From the NCBI GenBank assembly GCA_035275405.1, contig DATEMU010000002.1, positions 62,001 through 126,000 of the forward strand: a stretch of 64,000 bases of DNA. Direction: 5' to 3'. Both the position numbers and the translations under genes were made by a program. This DNA comes from Phycisphaerae bacterium. Lineage in GTDB: Bacteria; Planctomycetota; Phycisphaerae; UBA1845; UTPLA1. A model generated the notes under the pieces. It searched no databases, had not been told where the DNA came from, and was given only the letters and a program-made list of their open reading frames with translations. This document shows positions 49,908 through 58,892 of the stretch, one piece after another. Every line of letters starts with the position of its first letter. The stretch's first letter is position 1.

Positions 49908-51899
49908 ATGTCTCCACCTGCCAATCCCGGCAAGACTGGCCACTGGCTTCCCGTCCTAGCCATGGGTGCAGCCCTCGCCTGTACCGTTTTTCTGGTCCAC
50001 TTCCCTGCTCTCAATGCCAAGGCTCTTCTTTTTGACGACGAGCAATACCTGACAAAAAACATCCTGGTTCAGCAGCCCGGTTGGGCCAGCGCCAGGCGGT
50101 TTCTCGCAGAGATCTTCAAACCCTCCACGGTCGGCGGCTACTACCAGCCTCTCACCATGATCTCGCTCATGCTCGATTATCCCTTGGCGTCGGGCCCGAC
50201 TGACGTTCGGCCCTTTCATCGCACGAGCCTGATCTTCCACGCCCTGAACACGGTGCTGTTGTTTCTGCTCCTACGATGGTTGTTCTCAGGGCCCGCCCAG
50301 GACGGTCGGCGACCTGGGCCGGCCATCCTCTGGCCCGCCGCCTTCGTCGCGCTGCTATTCGGCATCCACCCCCTCACTGTCGAGCCGATCCCCTGGGTCG
50401 GGGAACGCAAGACGCTCCTCGCGACCCTCTTCGCGCTGATCAGTTTGATCTGGTACGTCCGATGGGTCCGATCGACGCGTTGGACGGCAATGGCCGGATC
50501 GCTCGTCGCGTTTGTCTTGGCGCTCTTGTCGAAGCCGACCGTCACACCACTTCCATTGCTTCTGGTCTTGCTGGATATCTGGCCTCTGCGGCGATTCTCT
50601 CGCCGCTCGCTCTTCGAGAAGATTCCGTTTCTCGTCATCGCCGCCCTCTCCGCCGTCATCACCTTCGTCTCCCAGGCTCGCTCGGCCGCCGTTCACCTCC
50701 CGCAGGACTATGGACCCGGGCGCATCCCGCTCGTTCTGGCCCACAACATCGTCTTTTATCTCTACAAGATCGTCTGGCCCCACGACCTCTCGACGCACTA
50801 CCCCTATCCCGATCCGCTGACCCTGTCCCATCCGATGATCCTCGCCGGGGCGATCGGGACCGTTCTACTGATGGTTATCCTCGCGGTGTCGCTCCGCTGG
50901 ACGCGCGCCGCCGCGATCAGTTGGCTGTTCTTTTTCATCGCCATCCTCCCGACCATGCAGATCGTGGGGTTTTCCAACGTCATCGCCTCGGACAAATACG
51001 CGTACTTCCCCTCGCTGGGGATCTGTCTCTTTGTCGCCTGGCTTCTGTCGCGAATGTGGAGTATCTCGGATCGATCCACGCGGCTGCGGCGTATCGCCAT
51101 TACGCTCGTGGTCCTCCTGATCGCCGCCGCCGAAGCCCGCGCCACGCGCGGCTATCTCGAGAAGTGGCGGACGACCGAGTCTTTCTACCGCCACATGATT
51201 TCTCTCGCGCCGCAAGCCGCCCCGCTCTACAACGATCTGGCCGCCGACGCCGCGCGCCGCGGTCTGCACGACACGGCGGCGTTGCGCTTTCGTCAGGCCA
51301 TCCATCTGGATCCGGAAAACGGCTGGTTTCGTTCCAACTACGGCGCCGTCCTCTTTGAGCAGGGCAAGCTCAATGAAGCGGCGGCGGAATACCGCGAGGC
51401 GCTGCGTCTGAATCCCGAATTAGCCGACGCGGCCAACAACCTGGGACTGGTGTTAGCGCGACAAGGGAACCTCGATGAAGCCGAGACCTTTTTCCGGCAA
51501 TCCCTTTCAAAGAAAAATGAAGTGCCCGACACGCACAACAACCTCGCCGCGCTGCTCCTGCTCAAGGGGAAGAACGAGGAGGCCGCCGCATCGGCCGCCG
51601 AAGCCGTGCGTCTCAATCCGCACCACGCCGAAGCGCAATTCAACCTCGGCCTGGCCCGCGCCCGCCAGGGCCAACTCGACGAAGCGCTGAGCCGCTTCGA
51701 TGAGGCCGTTCGCCTTCGACCGGACTACATCGACGCGCTCATCGGCCGTGCGGACGTCTTCACCATGCGCCAGGACTGGGACCGTGCCGAGGAAGCCTAT
51801 CGCGCCGTCCTGCGGTTGCGACCGGATCACGAGTCGGCCCGGCGTGGTCGGGACCGCGCCCTGGCGCGGCGCGCCGCAACCACGCAATCCTCGCAGTAA
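49908..51899 (+). CDS. GT-C-type (TMTC/PMT-like) membrane protein with C-terminal TPRs
   Basis: 663 residues, same layout as the protein encoded at 4157-5968. First loop LLFDDEQYLTKN (acidic motif), then HPLTVEPIPWVGERKTLLATLF, equivalent to the HPVHTEAV region of TMTC enzymes; about ten membrane segments up to residue ~410, then five or six TPRs (YNDLAADAARRGLHDTAALRFRQAIHLDPENG, NNLGLVLARQGNLDEAETFFRQSL). Probably an envelope glycosyltransferase with a protein-binding arm outside; substrate unknown. Divergent from arsR by about 90 bases. Confidence 0.82.
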   Translation: MSPPANPGKTGHWLPVLAMGAALACTVFLVHFPALNAKALLFDDEQYLTKNILVQQPGWASARRFLAEIFKPSTVGGYYQPLTMISLMLDYPLASGPTDVRPFHRTSLIFHALNTVLLFLLLRWLFSGPAQDGRRPGPAILWPAAFVALLFGIHPLTVEPIPWVGERKTLLATLFALISLIWYVRWVRSTRWTAMAGSLVAFVLALLSKPTVTPLPLLLVLLDIWPLRRFSRRSLFEKIPFLVIAALSAVITFVSQARSAAVHLPQDYGPGRIPLVLAHNIVFYLYKIVWPHDLSTHYPYPDPLTLSHPMILAGAIGTVLLMVILAVSLRWTRAAAISWLFFFIAILPTMQIVGFSNVIASDKYAYFPSLGICLFVAWLLSRMWSISDRSTRLRRIAITLVVLLIAAAEARATRGYLEKWRTTESFYRHMISLAPQAAPLYNDLAADAARRGLHDTAALRFRQAIHLDPENGWFRSNYGAVLFEQGKLNEAAAEYREALRLNPELADAANNLGLVLARQGNLDEAETFFRQSLSKKNEVPDTHNNLAALLLLKGKNEEAAASAAEAVRLNPHHAEAQFNLGLARARQGQLDEALSRFDEAVRLRPDYIDALIGRADVFTMRQDWDRAEEAYRAVLRLRPDHESARRGRDRALARRAATTQSSQ

Positions 51900-51986
51900 A
51901 ACCGCTGTTTTCGCGTCCCTTCCGCGACCACGCTATACTGGAATTACAACGAAAGGTTCCATCCCAGGTCTTTCCCGGAGGTCGCA

Positions 51987-52709
51987 ATGAGCAGCGCGGA
52001 TATCGAGCTACGAGGTGTTCGCAAGGTCTATCAGAAGGACCGTATCGATATTCCCGTCCTCGAAGGCCTGAATCTCGACATCCGCGCGGGGGAATTCGTC
52101 GTCCTCATGGGCCCCAGCGGCTCGGGAAAATCGACGCTTTTGCACCTCATCGGTGGCCTGGATTCACCGACGGCGGGTTCGGTCCGCGTCGGCGATGCCC
52201 GGCTCGAAGCCATGTCGGAACGCGAGCGGACGAGCTGGCGCAGCCGCCACGTCGGCTTCATCTTTCAGATGTACCACCTCGTGCCGGTCCTGACGGCGGC
52301 GCAGAACGTCGAGTTGCCGCTCCTGCTTTTCAAGATGTCCTCGGCCGAGCGCCACGAGCGTGTGGAGACGGCGCTCAACGTCGTTGGTCTCGCGGATCGC
52401 ATGGACCATCGCCCCAACCAGCTCTCGGGCGGTCAGGAGCAGCGCGTGGCCATCGCCCGGGCGATCGTGACCGACCCGGATGTCATCCTCGCGGACGAAC
52501 CGACGGGCGATCTGGACGCGAAGACGTCGGAGGAGATTCTGAACCTGCTCAACGTGCTCAATACGGACATGGGCAAGACAATCCTGATGGTGACGCACGA
52601 TCCGCGGGCGGCTTCTCACGGTCAGCGGACCGTGCATCTCGACAAGGGCGTTTTGGAGCGCGAAGAAATCAACTCGGCCCGGCCTCGAATGGCCGCCGCG
52701 GCGAGCTAG
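51987..52709 (+). CDS. ABC transporter ATP-binding protein (LolD/MacB-type)
   Basis: 240 residues. Walker A GPSGSGKS (42-49), Q-loop [10 protein letters not shown], signature [14 protein letters not shown] (LSGGQ intact), Walker [13 protein letters not shown] and H-loop VTHD. The [11 protein letters not shown] wording and FQxYxLVPxLTA segment are typical of the LolD/MacB/FtsE group, which works with FtsX-fold permeases and moves substrate mechanically rather than through a channel. The single ATPase must serve the four permeases downstream. TATACT at 51934-51939 may be the -10; CCGGAGG stands before the ATG. Confidence 0.93.
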   Translation: MSSADIELRGVRKVYQKDRIDIPVLEGLNLDIRAGEFVVLMGPSGSGKSTLLHLIGGLDSPTAGSVRVGDARLEAMSERERTSWRSRHVGFIFQMYHLVPVLTAAQNVELPLLLFKMSSAERHERVETALNVVGLADRMDHRPNQLSGGQEQRVAIARAIVTDPDVILADEPTGDLDAKTSEEILNLLNVLNTDMGKTILMVTHDPRAASHGQRTVHLDKGVLEREEINSARPRMAAAAS

Positions 52710-52715
52710 TGCAAT

Positions 52716-52838
52716 GTCTCAATTGAACTTGCAGGCCCAGGGGTGGCACGGTCTGACCGCGAAGCGGGCAGGCCGTGTTGGGCATGCGCACCACGGCCTC
52801 GCTGCTGCGAGACCGTGCCACCCGAATTGTGAATTGAG
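52716..52838. repeat. Dispersed palindromic repeat element, copy B
   Basis: Core 52741-52823 runs from GGGTGGCACGGTCT to AGACCGTGCCACCC and is, as reverse complement, almost identical to copy A at 19551-19630. CTCAATTG (52718) and GAATTGAG (52831) flank it. It occupies the whole gap between the ABC ATPase and the first permease gene, and the GAGG at its right end is the ribosome site of that permease. Confidence 0.75.
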
Positions 52839-52844
52839 GCGACA

Positions 52845-54017
52845 ATGACCACGACGTACGTGCTCATGCAGAACCTGCGGCGCAATCCGCTGCGAACCGC
52901 GCTCACGGCCGTGGCGTTCGCCCTGCCGATGGCGATCTTCGTCGCGGCGATCTCGTTCGTCGTGGCGATGGCCGAAATCGGCAAGGCGAATGCCAAAGAA
53001 CTGCGGATGGCCGTCCATCACAAGACGACGGTCATCAACATGCTGCCCGAGGGCACGCGAAAAAAAATCGAGGCGATGGACCCGGACGAGAAGCGACTCG
53101 TCGCAATCTGTGGGATGCGCTGGTTTGGCGGAAAAGTGCCCAATACCCAGAACGCGATTCAAAGCCTGGCGGCGGACCCGGACACGTTTCCCCTTGTTTA
53201 CACCGACGCGGAAATGAGCGAAGCAGATAAGGAAGCATGGAATAAAGACCGCCAGGCGTGCGTCATTGGTTACGGCGTCGCGGAGACCTACGGCTGGTCG
53301 CCGGGGAGCCGAATCGTCCTCAAAAGCTCGGTGCCCCCCTATCTGGAACTCGAATTTCACGTCATCAAGATCCTGGCGACAAAATCGCGGGCCAATGTCC
53401 TTTATTTCCGGCGCGATTTCCTGGCCGAGTCGCTGAAAGAGGCCGGGGAGGTCAACCATGCGTCGTGCAACATCTTCTGGATCAAATGCCGCGATGTGGA
53501 GTCGATGCGCTCGCTACAGACCGAAATCGACGCGACCTTCGCCAACAGTCCCAACGAAACAAAATCGGAAGACGAAAACGCCTTCGGCGCGAGCTTCGCC
53601 CAGGCGGCGGGAAATCTGCCGGGCCTGATGCAAGCCATGGCCATCGTCGTTGTCGTCATCATCGCTCTCGTGGCGGGCAACACCATGATGATGAGCTTCC
53701 GCGATCGCACGCGCGAACTCGCCGTGTTCAAGGCCATCGGCTTCCAGAACCGGCGCATCTTCCTCATCGTCCTGGGCGAGAGCGTGTCCATGGCGCTGCT
53801 CGGCGCGATCATCGGCATCGTCCCTGCCGTCATCTTCCTCTACCTTTTCCCCATTCGCCAAATGGGGCTTCTGCCGATCAGCGCGCTGACCGTCTCGCCG
53901 GTGTCGGTCATTGGGTCACTGGTCATCGCCTTGTTGGTCGGGTTGGCCGCGGGTTTGACGCCCGCCGTCCGCGCGCTGCGCTTGCGTACCGTCGATGCGT
54001 TGCGAAACGTCGCTTAG
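52845..54017 (+). CDS. FtsX/MacB-type ABC permease, type A
   Basis: 390 residues: one membrane helix near the N-terminus (about 20-45) after the RNPLRT motif, a large periplasmic domain (about 50-250) and three C-terminal helices (about 260-385) ending LRTVDALRNVA, the standard FtsX fold. No ATPase domain is fused. Closely related to the permease at 55245-56420 (shared NMLPEGxRKKIEAMDP / NPLPEGHRRKIEALDP and ExEAWxKDRQA). ATG follows GAGG supplied by the repeat element. Confidence 0.88.
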   Translation: MTTTYVLMQNLRRNPLRTALTAVAFALPMAIFVAAISFVVAMAEIGKANAKELRMAVHHKTTVINMLPEGTRKKIEAMDPDEKRLVAICGMRWFGGKVPNTQNAIQSLAADPDTFPLVYTDAEMSEADKEAWNKDRQACVIGYGVAETYGWSPGSRIVLKSSVPPYLELEFHVIKILATKSRANVLYFRRDFLAESLKEAGEVNHASCNIFWIKCRDVESMRSLQTEIDATFANSPNETKSEDENAFGASFAQAAGNLPGLMQAMAIVVVVIIALVAGNTMMMSFRDRTRELAVFKAIGFQNRRIFLIVLGESVSMALLGAIIGIVPAVIFLYLFPIRQMGLLPISALTVSPVSVIGSLVIALLVGLAAGLTPAVRALRLRTVDALRNVA

Positions 54018-54032
54018 AAGGGAATCGAATCC

Positions 54033-55217
54033 TTGGCGCTGCCGCTCTCTTACAACTGGCGAAACCTCCTGGTCCGCAAGACCACCACGACGCTCACCGT
54101 CTTGGTCATCGCGGCGGTCGTCGGTGTGTTCGCCTGGCTCATGGGCTTTCGCACGGCCCTGACGCACTCCCTCTCGTTCGCCAACGACCAGCACAAGCTC
54201 ATCGTCCTCAAGCAGGGCGCGACGTCGGAAACCAACAGCGCCATCCCCACCGACGAATACAACAAGCTGACCCAGCTCAATCGCGAGATCCTGACCGACG
54301 GCGGCGGCGAGCAGCTCAAGAGCCCCGAGATGATTGTGCAAGTGTCCCTGCCACGCGTGCGCGACGCCGGCCAGACCAACGCCAACGTCGCCGTCCGTGG
54401 GGTGACCGATGAGGCCTTCAAGGTGCATCCCAACATCAAGCTGCTCGGCGAAAAGTTCCGGCAGGGCGCGCTGGAGGTCATCGTCGGTCAGTCGGCGGCG
54501 AAGCAGTTCGCCGGACTGGAGATCGGCCAGACCATCAACCTCGGCTACAGCGGCAATCGCGGATACAGAATCGTCGGGTACTTCTCCGCCGACGGCGGGC
54601 CCATGGAGAGCGAAATCTGGGGACCGCTGACCACGCTGATGAGCTCCTACCAGCGGACCATGTACTCCTCGGTCGGCCTGCGCCTGGCCCCGGACATGGT
54701 CCCCGAACAGGTCGTGAAGACGATCGAAGGGCCCGCAATCGAACTGACGGCCCAGACCGAGCCGCAGTATTGGGAGGAGCAATCCAAAAACGTCCAAATC
54801 TACCTGATGATTGTTTCGATTCTGGTGGCAATCATGTGCGCCGCCGCGGCCTTTTCCATCGCCAATACGATGTTTGCCTCAGTCGCCGGGCGGGTCCGTG
54901 AGTTCGCCATGCTCCGCACGATCGGCTTTTCGAGCGGTCAGATACTGGTCAGCGTGATCATTGAGGCGGTATTGCTCTCCATCCTCGGCGGCCTGTTGGG
55001 GTGCCTGGGATGCTTGTTGTGGCTGGAATTGGCCGGAAACACCAAGGATATGTTCGGTCGCAGCACCTTTACGACAATGGCCTTTGAGATCCATATGACG
55101 CCGTGGATCGTATTTCTCTCGCTGGTGTCGGTGGCAGTGGTGGGCGTCCTGGGGGCCGTAGTGCCGGCGATTCGGGCCGCGCGGGTGCAGGTCGTCACGG
55201 CCCTGCGGCAAGCCTAG
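54033..55217 (+). CDS. FtsX/MacB-type ABC permease, type B
   Basis: 394 residues with the FtsX layout: N-terminal helix after the ALPLSYNWRNLLVRK motif, periplasmic domain, three C-terminal helices and the ending ARVQVVTALRQA. It starts with TTG at 54033, preceded by AAGGGAA. It lies 16 bases after the type A permease and pairs with it as a heterodimer in all likelihood. Shared phrases with the permease at 56428 (VVLKQGATSE / VALQTGATAE; NVAVRGV; GPLEVIVG-like segments) show common descent. Confidence 0.87.
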   Translation: MALPLSYNWRNLLVRKTTTTLTVLVIAAVVGVFAWLMGFRTALTHSLSFANDQHKLIVLKQGATSETNSAIPTDEYNKLTQLNREILTDGGGEQLKSPEMIVQVSLPRVRDAGQTNANVAVRGVTDEAFKVHPNIKLLGEKFRQGALEVIVGQSAAKQFAGLEIGQTINLGYSGNRGYRIVGYFSADGGPMESEIWGPLTTLMSSYQRTMYSSVGLRLAPDMVPEQVVKTIEGPAIELTAQTEPQYWEEQSKNVQIYLMIVSILVAIMCAAAAFSIANTMFASVAGRVREFAMLRTIGFSSGQILVSVIIEAVLLSILGGLLGCLGCLLWLELAGNTKDMFGRSTFTTMAFEIHMTPWIVFLSLVSVAVVGVLGAVVPAIRAARVQVVTALRQA

Positions 55218-55244
55218 AATTAATTCCCGCCTTGGCGAGTTACC

Positions 55245-56420
55245 TTGACGCTCCGCATTCTCTATCTTTCCCGCAACCTCACCCGCAACCCGCGGCGCAC
55301 CCTGCTCACCTGCGCGGCGGTCGCCCTCCCGATCACGGTGTATGTCCTGGCGATGGCCGTCGTCGACGGCGTCAATCGCTTCCTGGAAAACTCCGGCAAA
55401 CAATTGCGCATCGCAATTACCCAGAAGACCTCCATCATCAATCCCCTGCCGGAAGGCCATCGGCGAAAGATCGAAGCGCTTGATCCGACAGGACAGCGTA
55501 TTGTCGCCGTTTGCGGGCTTCGCTGGATCGGCGGACAACGGGAGAATGCGCCCACGCCGCTCTCGTCCATCGCCGTGGACCCGGACACGTTTGTGAAATG
55601 CTTCCCGGAACACAGGTTGACCGAGAAGGAAATCGAAGCCTGGCACAAGGACCGTCAGGCGATCATGCTCGGCCGCGCCACGGCGGGCGAGATGGGCTGG
55701 AAGGTAGGCGATCGCATATCCATCCTGCCGTCCGTGCCTCCTTACCGGCCGCTGGAATTTCACGTCGTGTCCACGCTTCCCGACGCCGAGGACTATGTCA
55801 CGAACTGGTTTCGGCGCGACTACTTTGAGGAAGAGATCAAGAAAGAAGAGGACCTCCCTCTGGGCCAGGTCAGTTTCTTCTTTGTAAAGTGCGCGAGCAA
55901 GGAGGATCTCGATTTCTATCGAGGCGAAATCGACCGGCACTTTTCCGGCTCCCGCGACGAGACCAAATCCCAGGATGAAAAGACGTTCATGAACGAATTC
56001 ATCACCCAGCAATTCGATTTGCCGAAAAATCTTACCCTTCTGTCCATTCTCACAGTTTTCGTCGCCGTCACAGCCGCAGCCAACACGATGAGCATGAATT
56101 TTCGCGATCGAATCAACGAAGTCGCGACGCTCAAGGCCCTCGGCTTTTCCGGCGGATTCTCCTTCGCGCTCATTCAGGCAGAGAGCCTGCTGTTGTGCGC
56201 GCTCGGCGGTTTGATCGGGGCGCTCGGTCCCTACATCGCCTTCACCTACACGCCGCTGAAAAACTGGACCGTTCCGCTCATCCAGACTCTGGTCGTAAAC
56301 TTGAACGTGTGCGGCCAGGCGCTGCTCATCGCCCTGGCCATCGGCGTCATAGCCGCCGCCTGGCCGAGCTGGTCGGCGGCCCGTATGAAGGTCGTCTCCG
56401 CACTGCGAAACCTGGAATAA
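55245..56420 (+). CDS. FtsX/MacB-type ABC permease, type A'
   Basis: 391 residues, TTG start at 55245 (LRILYLSRNLTRNPRRT). Same fold as the type A permease and aligned to it over the full length: N-terminal helix, periplasmic domain with ALDPTGQRIVAVCGLRWIGG, C-terminal helices and the ending MKVVSALRNLE. It is the third permease in the row, 28 bases after type B, beginning the second A-B pair. Confidence 0.87.
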   Translation: MTLRILYLSRNLTRNPRRTLLTCAAVALPITVYVLAMAVVDGVNRFLENSGKQLRIAITQKTSIINPLPEGHRRKIEALDPTGQRIVAVCGLRWIGGQRENAPTPLSSIAVDPDTFVKCFPEHRLTEKEIEAWHKDRQAIMLGRATAGEMGWKVGDRISILPSVPPYRPLEFHVVSTLPDAEDYVTNWFRRDYFEEEIKKEEDLPLGQVSFFFVKCASKEDLDFYRGEIDRHFSGSRDETKSQDEKTFMNEFITQQFDLPKNLTLLSILTVFVAVTAAANTMSMNFRDRINEVATLKALGFSGGFSFALIQAESLLLCALGGLIGALGPYIAFTYTPLKNWTVPLIQTLVVNLNVCGQALLIALAIGVIAAAWPSWSAARMKVVSALRNLE

Positions 56421-56427
56421 CCCCGCC

Positions 56428-57600
56428 ATGGCGCTGCCGCTCATCTATAACTGGCGAAACCTGCTGGTGCGAAAGCTGAGCACCACGTTGACCTTCACGG
56501 TCGTCACCTCGATTGTGGCGGTCCTTGCCGTCCTCCTTTCCTTTGCCGCGGGCATTCGCGCTTCCTTAGGGGCCAGCGGTTCGCCGCTCAACGTCGTTGC
56601 GCTGCAAACCGGCGCGACCGCCGAGAGTACGAGCATTGTTCGGCCCGACGAAGCGGCGAGACTCGTGCAAACGCCCGGCGTGGGGCGGAGCGCCTCCGGC
56701 GAATCCCTGATCAGCCAGGAACTCTGCGTACAGACCAATATCCCGCGCCGAGGTCCCACTGCCGCGCAGGCCAACGTCGCGGTCCGAGGCGTCGACCCCG
56801 TTGCGTTCGACGTCCATCCTGAGGTCAAGATGATCGAGGGGCGGATGTTCGCGTCCGGGCCATTGGAAGTGATAGTCGGAAAAGCCGCCCGGGATCGCTT
56901 CGCGGACCTGCACGTCGGCGGACACGTCGTCATGGGCAAGACGAGCAATCGATCTTATGAAGTCGTCGGCATCTTCGAAGCGGGCGGCGGCGCGCTGGAA
57001 AGCGAAGTCTGGGCCGGCCGAACGACGCTATCCGATTCCTTCGACCGCCGGTTCGTATCGTCCGTCGTGCTCCGCCTGGAAGATGCCGCGCAGATGGATG
57101 CCGCGCTTCAATACATCCAGGGGCCTGTGGTCAAGCTCAAGGCCAAGCGCGAGCTTGATTATTACTCGGATCTGGCGTCCAAGAGCGAAGAGATCGTGCT
57201 GTTGACGTCGATCTTGATTACGCTGATGGCGATCGGCGCCGTCTTCGCCGTCGCCAACACCATGTATGCCGCCGTAGACGGACGCCGACGTGAGATCGCG
57301 ATGCTGCGCACATTGGGATTTTCGCGCACCGCGATAATCACCTCCTTCATTGTTGAGTCGCTTCTCGTGTGCTTAAGCGCCTGCGTCGTCGGACTCCTGG
57401 CCAGTTCGTTTGTCAGTGGAACCAGGCAAGACTATTTATCGGACACCACTTGGACGGTTTTGGCCTATGAATTGAAGATGACTCCGCAGATCGTTCTGTC
57501 TGCGCTCGCGTTGGCGACGATCGTCGGTGTGACCGGCGCGTTGGCGCCCGCCGTTCGCGCCTCGCGGACGCGGATTATTGAAGCCCTGCGAAAGGCGTGA
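56428..57600 (+). CDS. FtsX/MacB-type ABC permease, type B'
   Basis: 390 residues, ATG at 56428 (ALPLIYNWRNLLVRK, nearly identical to the opening of type B). The periplasmic domain has NVAVRGVDPVAFDVHPEVKMIEG, parallel to NVAVRGVTDEAFKVHPNIKLLG in type B. Ends RTRIIEALRKA. Seven bases after A'. The order A-B-A'-B' implies duplication of a permease pair followed by divergence. Confidence 0.87.
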   Translation: MALPLIYNWRNLLVRKLSTTLTFTVVTSIVAVLAVLLSFAAGIRASLGASGSPLNVVALQTGATAESTSIVRPDEAARLVQTPGVGRSASGESLISQELCVQTNIPRRGPTAAQANVAVRGVDPVAFDVHPEVKMIEGRMFASGPLEVIVGKAARDRFADLHVGGHVVMGKTSNRSYEVVGIFEAGGGALESEVWAGRTTLSDSFDRRFVSSVVLRLEDAAQMDAALQYIQGPVVKLKAKRELDYYSDLASKSEEIVLLTSILITLMAIGAVFAVANTMYAAVDGRRREIAMLRTLGFSRTAIITSFIVESLLVCLSACVVGLLASSFVSGTRQDYLSDTTWTVLAYELKMTPQIVLSALALATIVGVTGALAPAVRASRTRIIEALRKA

Positions 57601-57621
57601 TATTTCGCTAAAATCCCTACG

Positions 57622-58857
57622 ATGGCCGCGCCCCCCGACATTCGAAGCCAACTCCGCACGCTGAGCATCCCCAAGGAACGTCGGCCCGTGGCCGCCGCGC
57701 CCGCGACCGTTTCTCATCGCCATTACCGGCGGATCATCTTGCTGGGCGGCCTGACCGGGGCGCTGGCCTTTGGCCTTTATTTTGCCGCGCGCCAATGGGG
57801 GGGCCTGCCGGGAGCATCCGCCAAGGCGGACGAGATTCGCCTTCATGTCGTCACCGCCCGCAAGGCCGGCGAGCCGCTTCCGGTCCTCACGGCGACGGGC
57901 AAGATCGTGTCCGACCACAAAGTCCAGGTTTCCACGAAGGTGTCGGGCCAGATTGTCGCCCTCCATTTCGAACAGGGCGATCGCGTCAAGGAGGGCCAGG
58001 TGCTGGCCCGGATCGAGGATGTGATCTACAAGGCACGTCGAGATCAGGCGGCGGCGAATCTCGAGAAGTCACGAGCCAATTACGAGTACCAAAAAATCAA
58101 CTTTGAGCGGATGGCGAGGCTATTCGAAGGAAAAAACGCGCCGACCATCGAGCACGCCGACGCCAAACGGGCGCTGGAAGAAGCAAAGGCCCAGGCTGCC
58201 GCCGACGAGGCCGCTTTGGCCTGGGCGCAAAAGGCCCTGACCGACTGCGACGTGATCGCGCCGATTGCCGGCGTCATCCTCCAACGCGATGTCGAGGTCG
58301 GCGATTTCGTCGCCGCCGAGGGTGGCCGCGGAATGATGGCCAACGCCCAATTCGGCATGATCGCCGACATGGCCACGCTTCGCGTCGAGGTCGACATCAG
58401 TGAACTCGACATTGCCAAAGTGAAAAAGGACATGCCCTGCACCATCACGCCGGACGCTTACAAGGACCGGCGCTATCGCGGTCACGTCCTGTGGATCGAT
58501 CCCGGGGCCAACTACTCCAAGGCCACAGTGCAGGTCAAAGTTCGCATTGACGATCCCGACGATAACCTGCGTGTCGAAGGCTCCGCGCAGGTCGCTTTCC
58601 TTTCCGAGCCACCTCCGGCTGAAAGCCCGTCCGGCGGTTCGGCAATCTGGATTCCGGCGTCTTCCTGTCAACGAGACGCCGACGCCAAAAGCGCCCGCGT
58701 TTTTCTCGTCGACAACGGCCGGCTCCGTCAGACGCCGATCCGCATCGGCCGCGAAGTCAGCGGTCTGGTCGAAGTCCTCGGAGGCCTGACGCCCGGCCAA
58801 TCGATCGCCATTGATGGGCTGGACCACTTGTCCGACGGAATGCGCGTTAGATCGTAG
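57622..58857 (+). CDS. HlyD/MacA-type periplasmic adaptor
   Basis: 411 residues. A cytoplasmic N-terminal stretch, membrane anchor (about 37-58), then the barrel-sandwich strand TATGKIVSDHKVQVSTKVSGQIVALHFEQGDRVKEGQVLARIED, an alpha-hairpin (about 135-210), the second lipoyl half CDVIAPIAGVILQRDVEVGDFV and a beta-barrel domain with GLTPGQSIAIDGLDHL near the end. Such adaptors link a MacB-type permease to an outer-membrane channel; none is encoded here. 22 bases after the last permease, same operon. Confidence 0.9.
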   Translation: MAAPPDIRSQLRTLSIPKERRPVAAAPATVSHRHYRRIILLGGLTGALAFGLYFAARQWGGLPGASAKADEIRLHVVTARKAGEPLPVLTATGKIVSDHKVQVSTKVSGQIVALHFEQGDRVKEGQVLARIEDVIYKARRDQAAANLEKSRANYEYQKINFERMARLFEGKNAPTIEHADAKRALEEAKAQAAADEAALAWAQKALTDCDVIAPIAGVILQRDVEVGDFVAAEGGRGMMANAQFGMIADMATLRVEVDISELDIAKVKKDMPCTITPDAYKDRRYRGHVLWIDPGANYSKATVQVKVRIDDPDDNLRVEGSAQVAFLSEPPPAESPSGGSAIWIPASSCQRDADAKSARVFLVDNGRLRQTPIRIGREVSGLVEVLGGLTPGQSIAIDGLDHLSDGMRVRS

Positions 58858-58892
58858 CTGCGGCCCTTTCCCGTTATTATCCTTCGACCCCC

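Noticed and set aside
52741..52760. TGGCAC in the repeat element as a sigma54 -24 box for the NtrC-type regulator
   Set aside because: No GC/TTGC-type -12 element at the required spacing.
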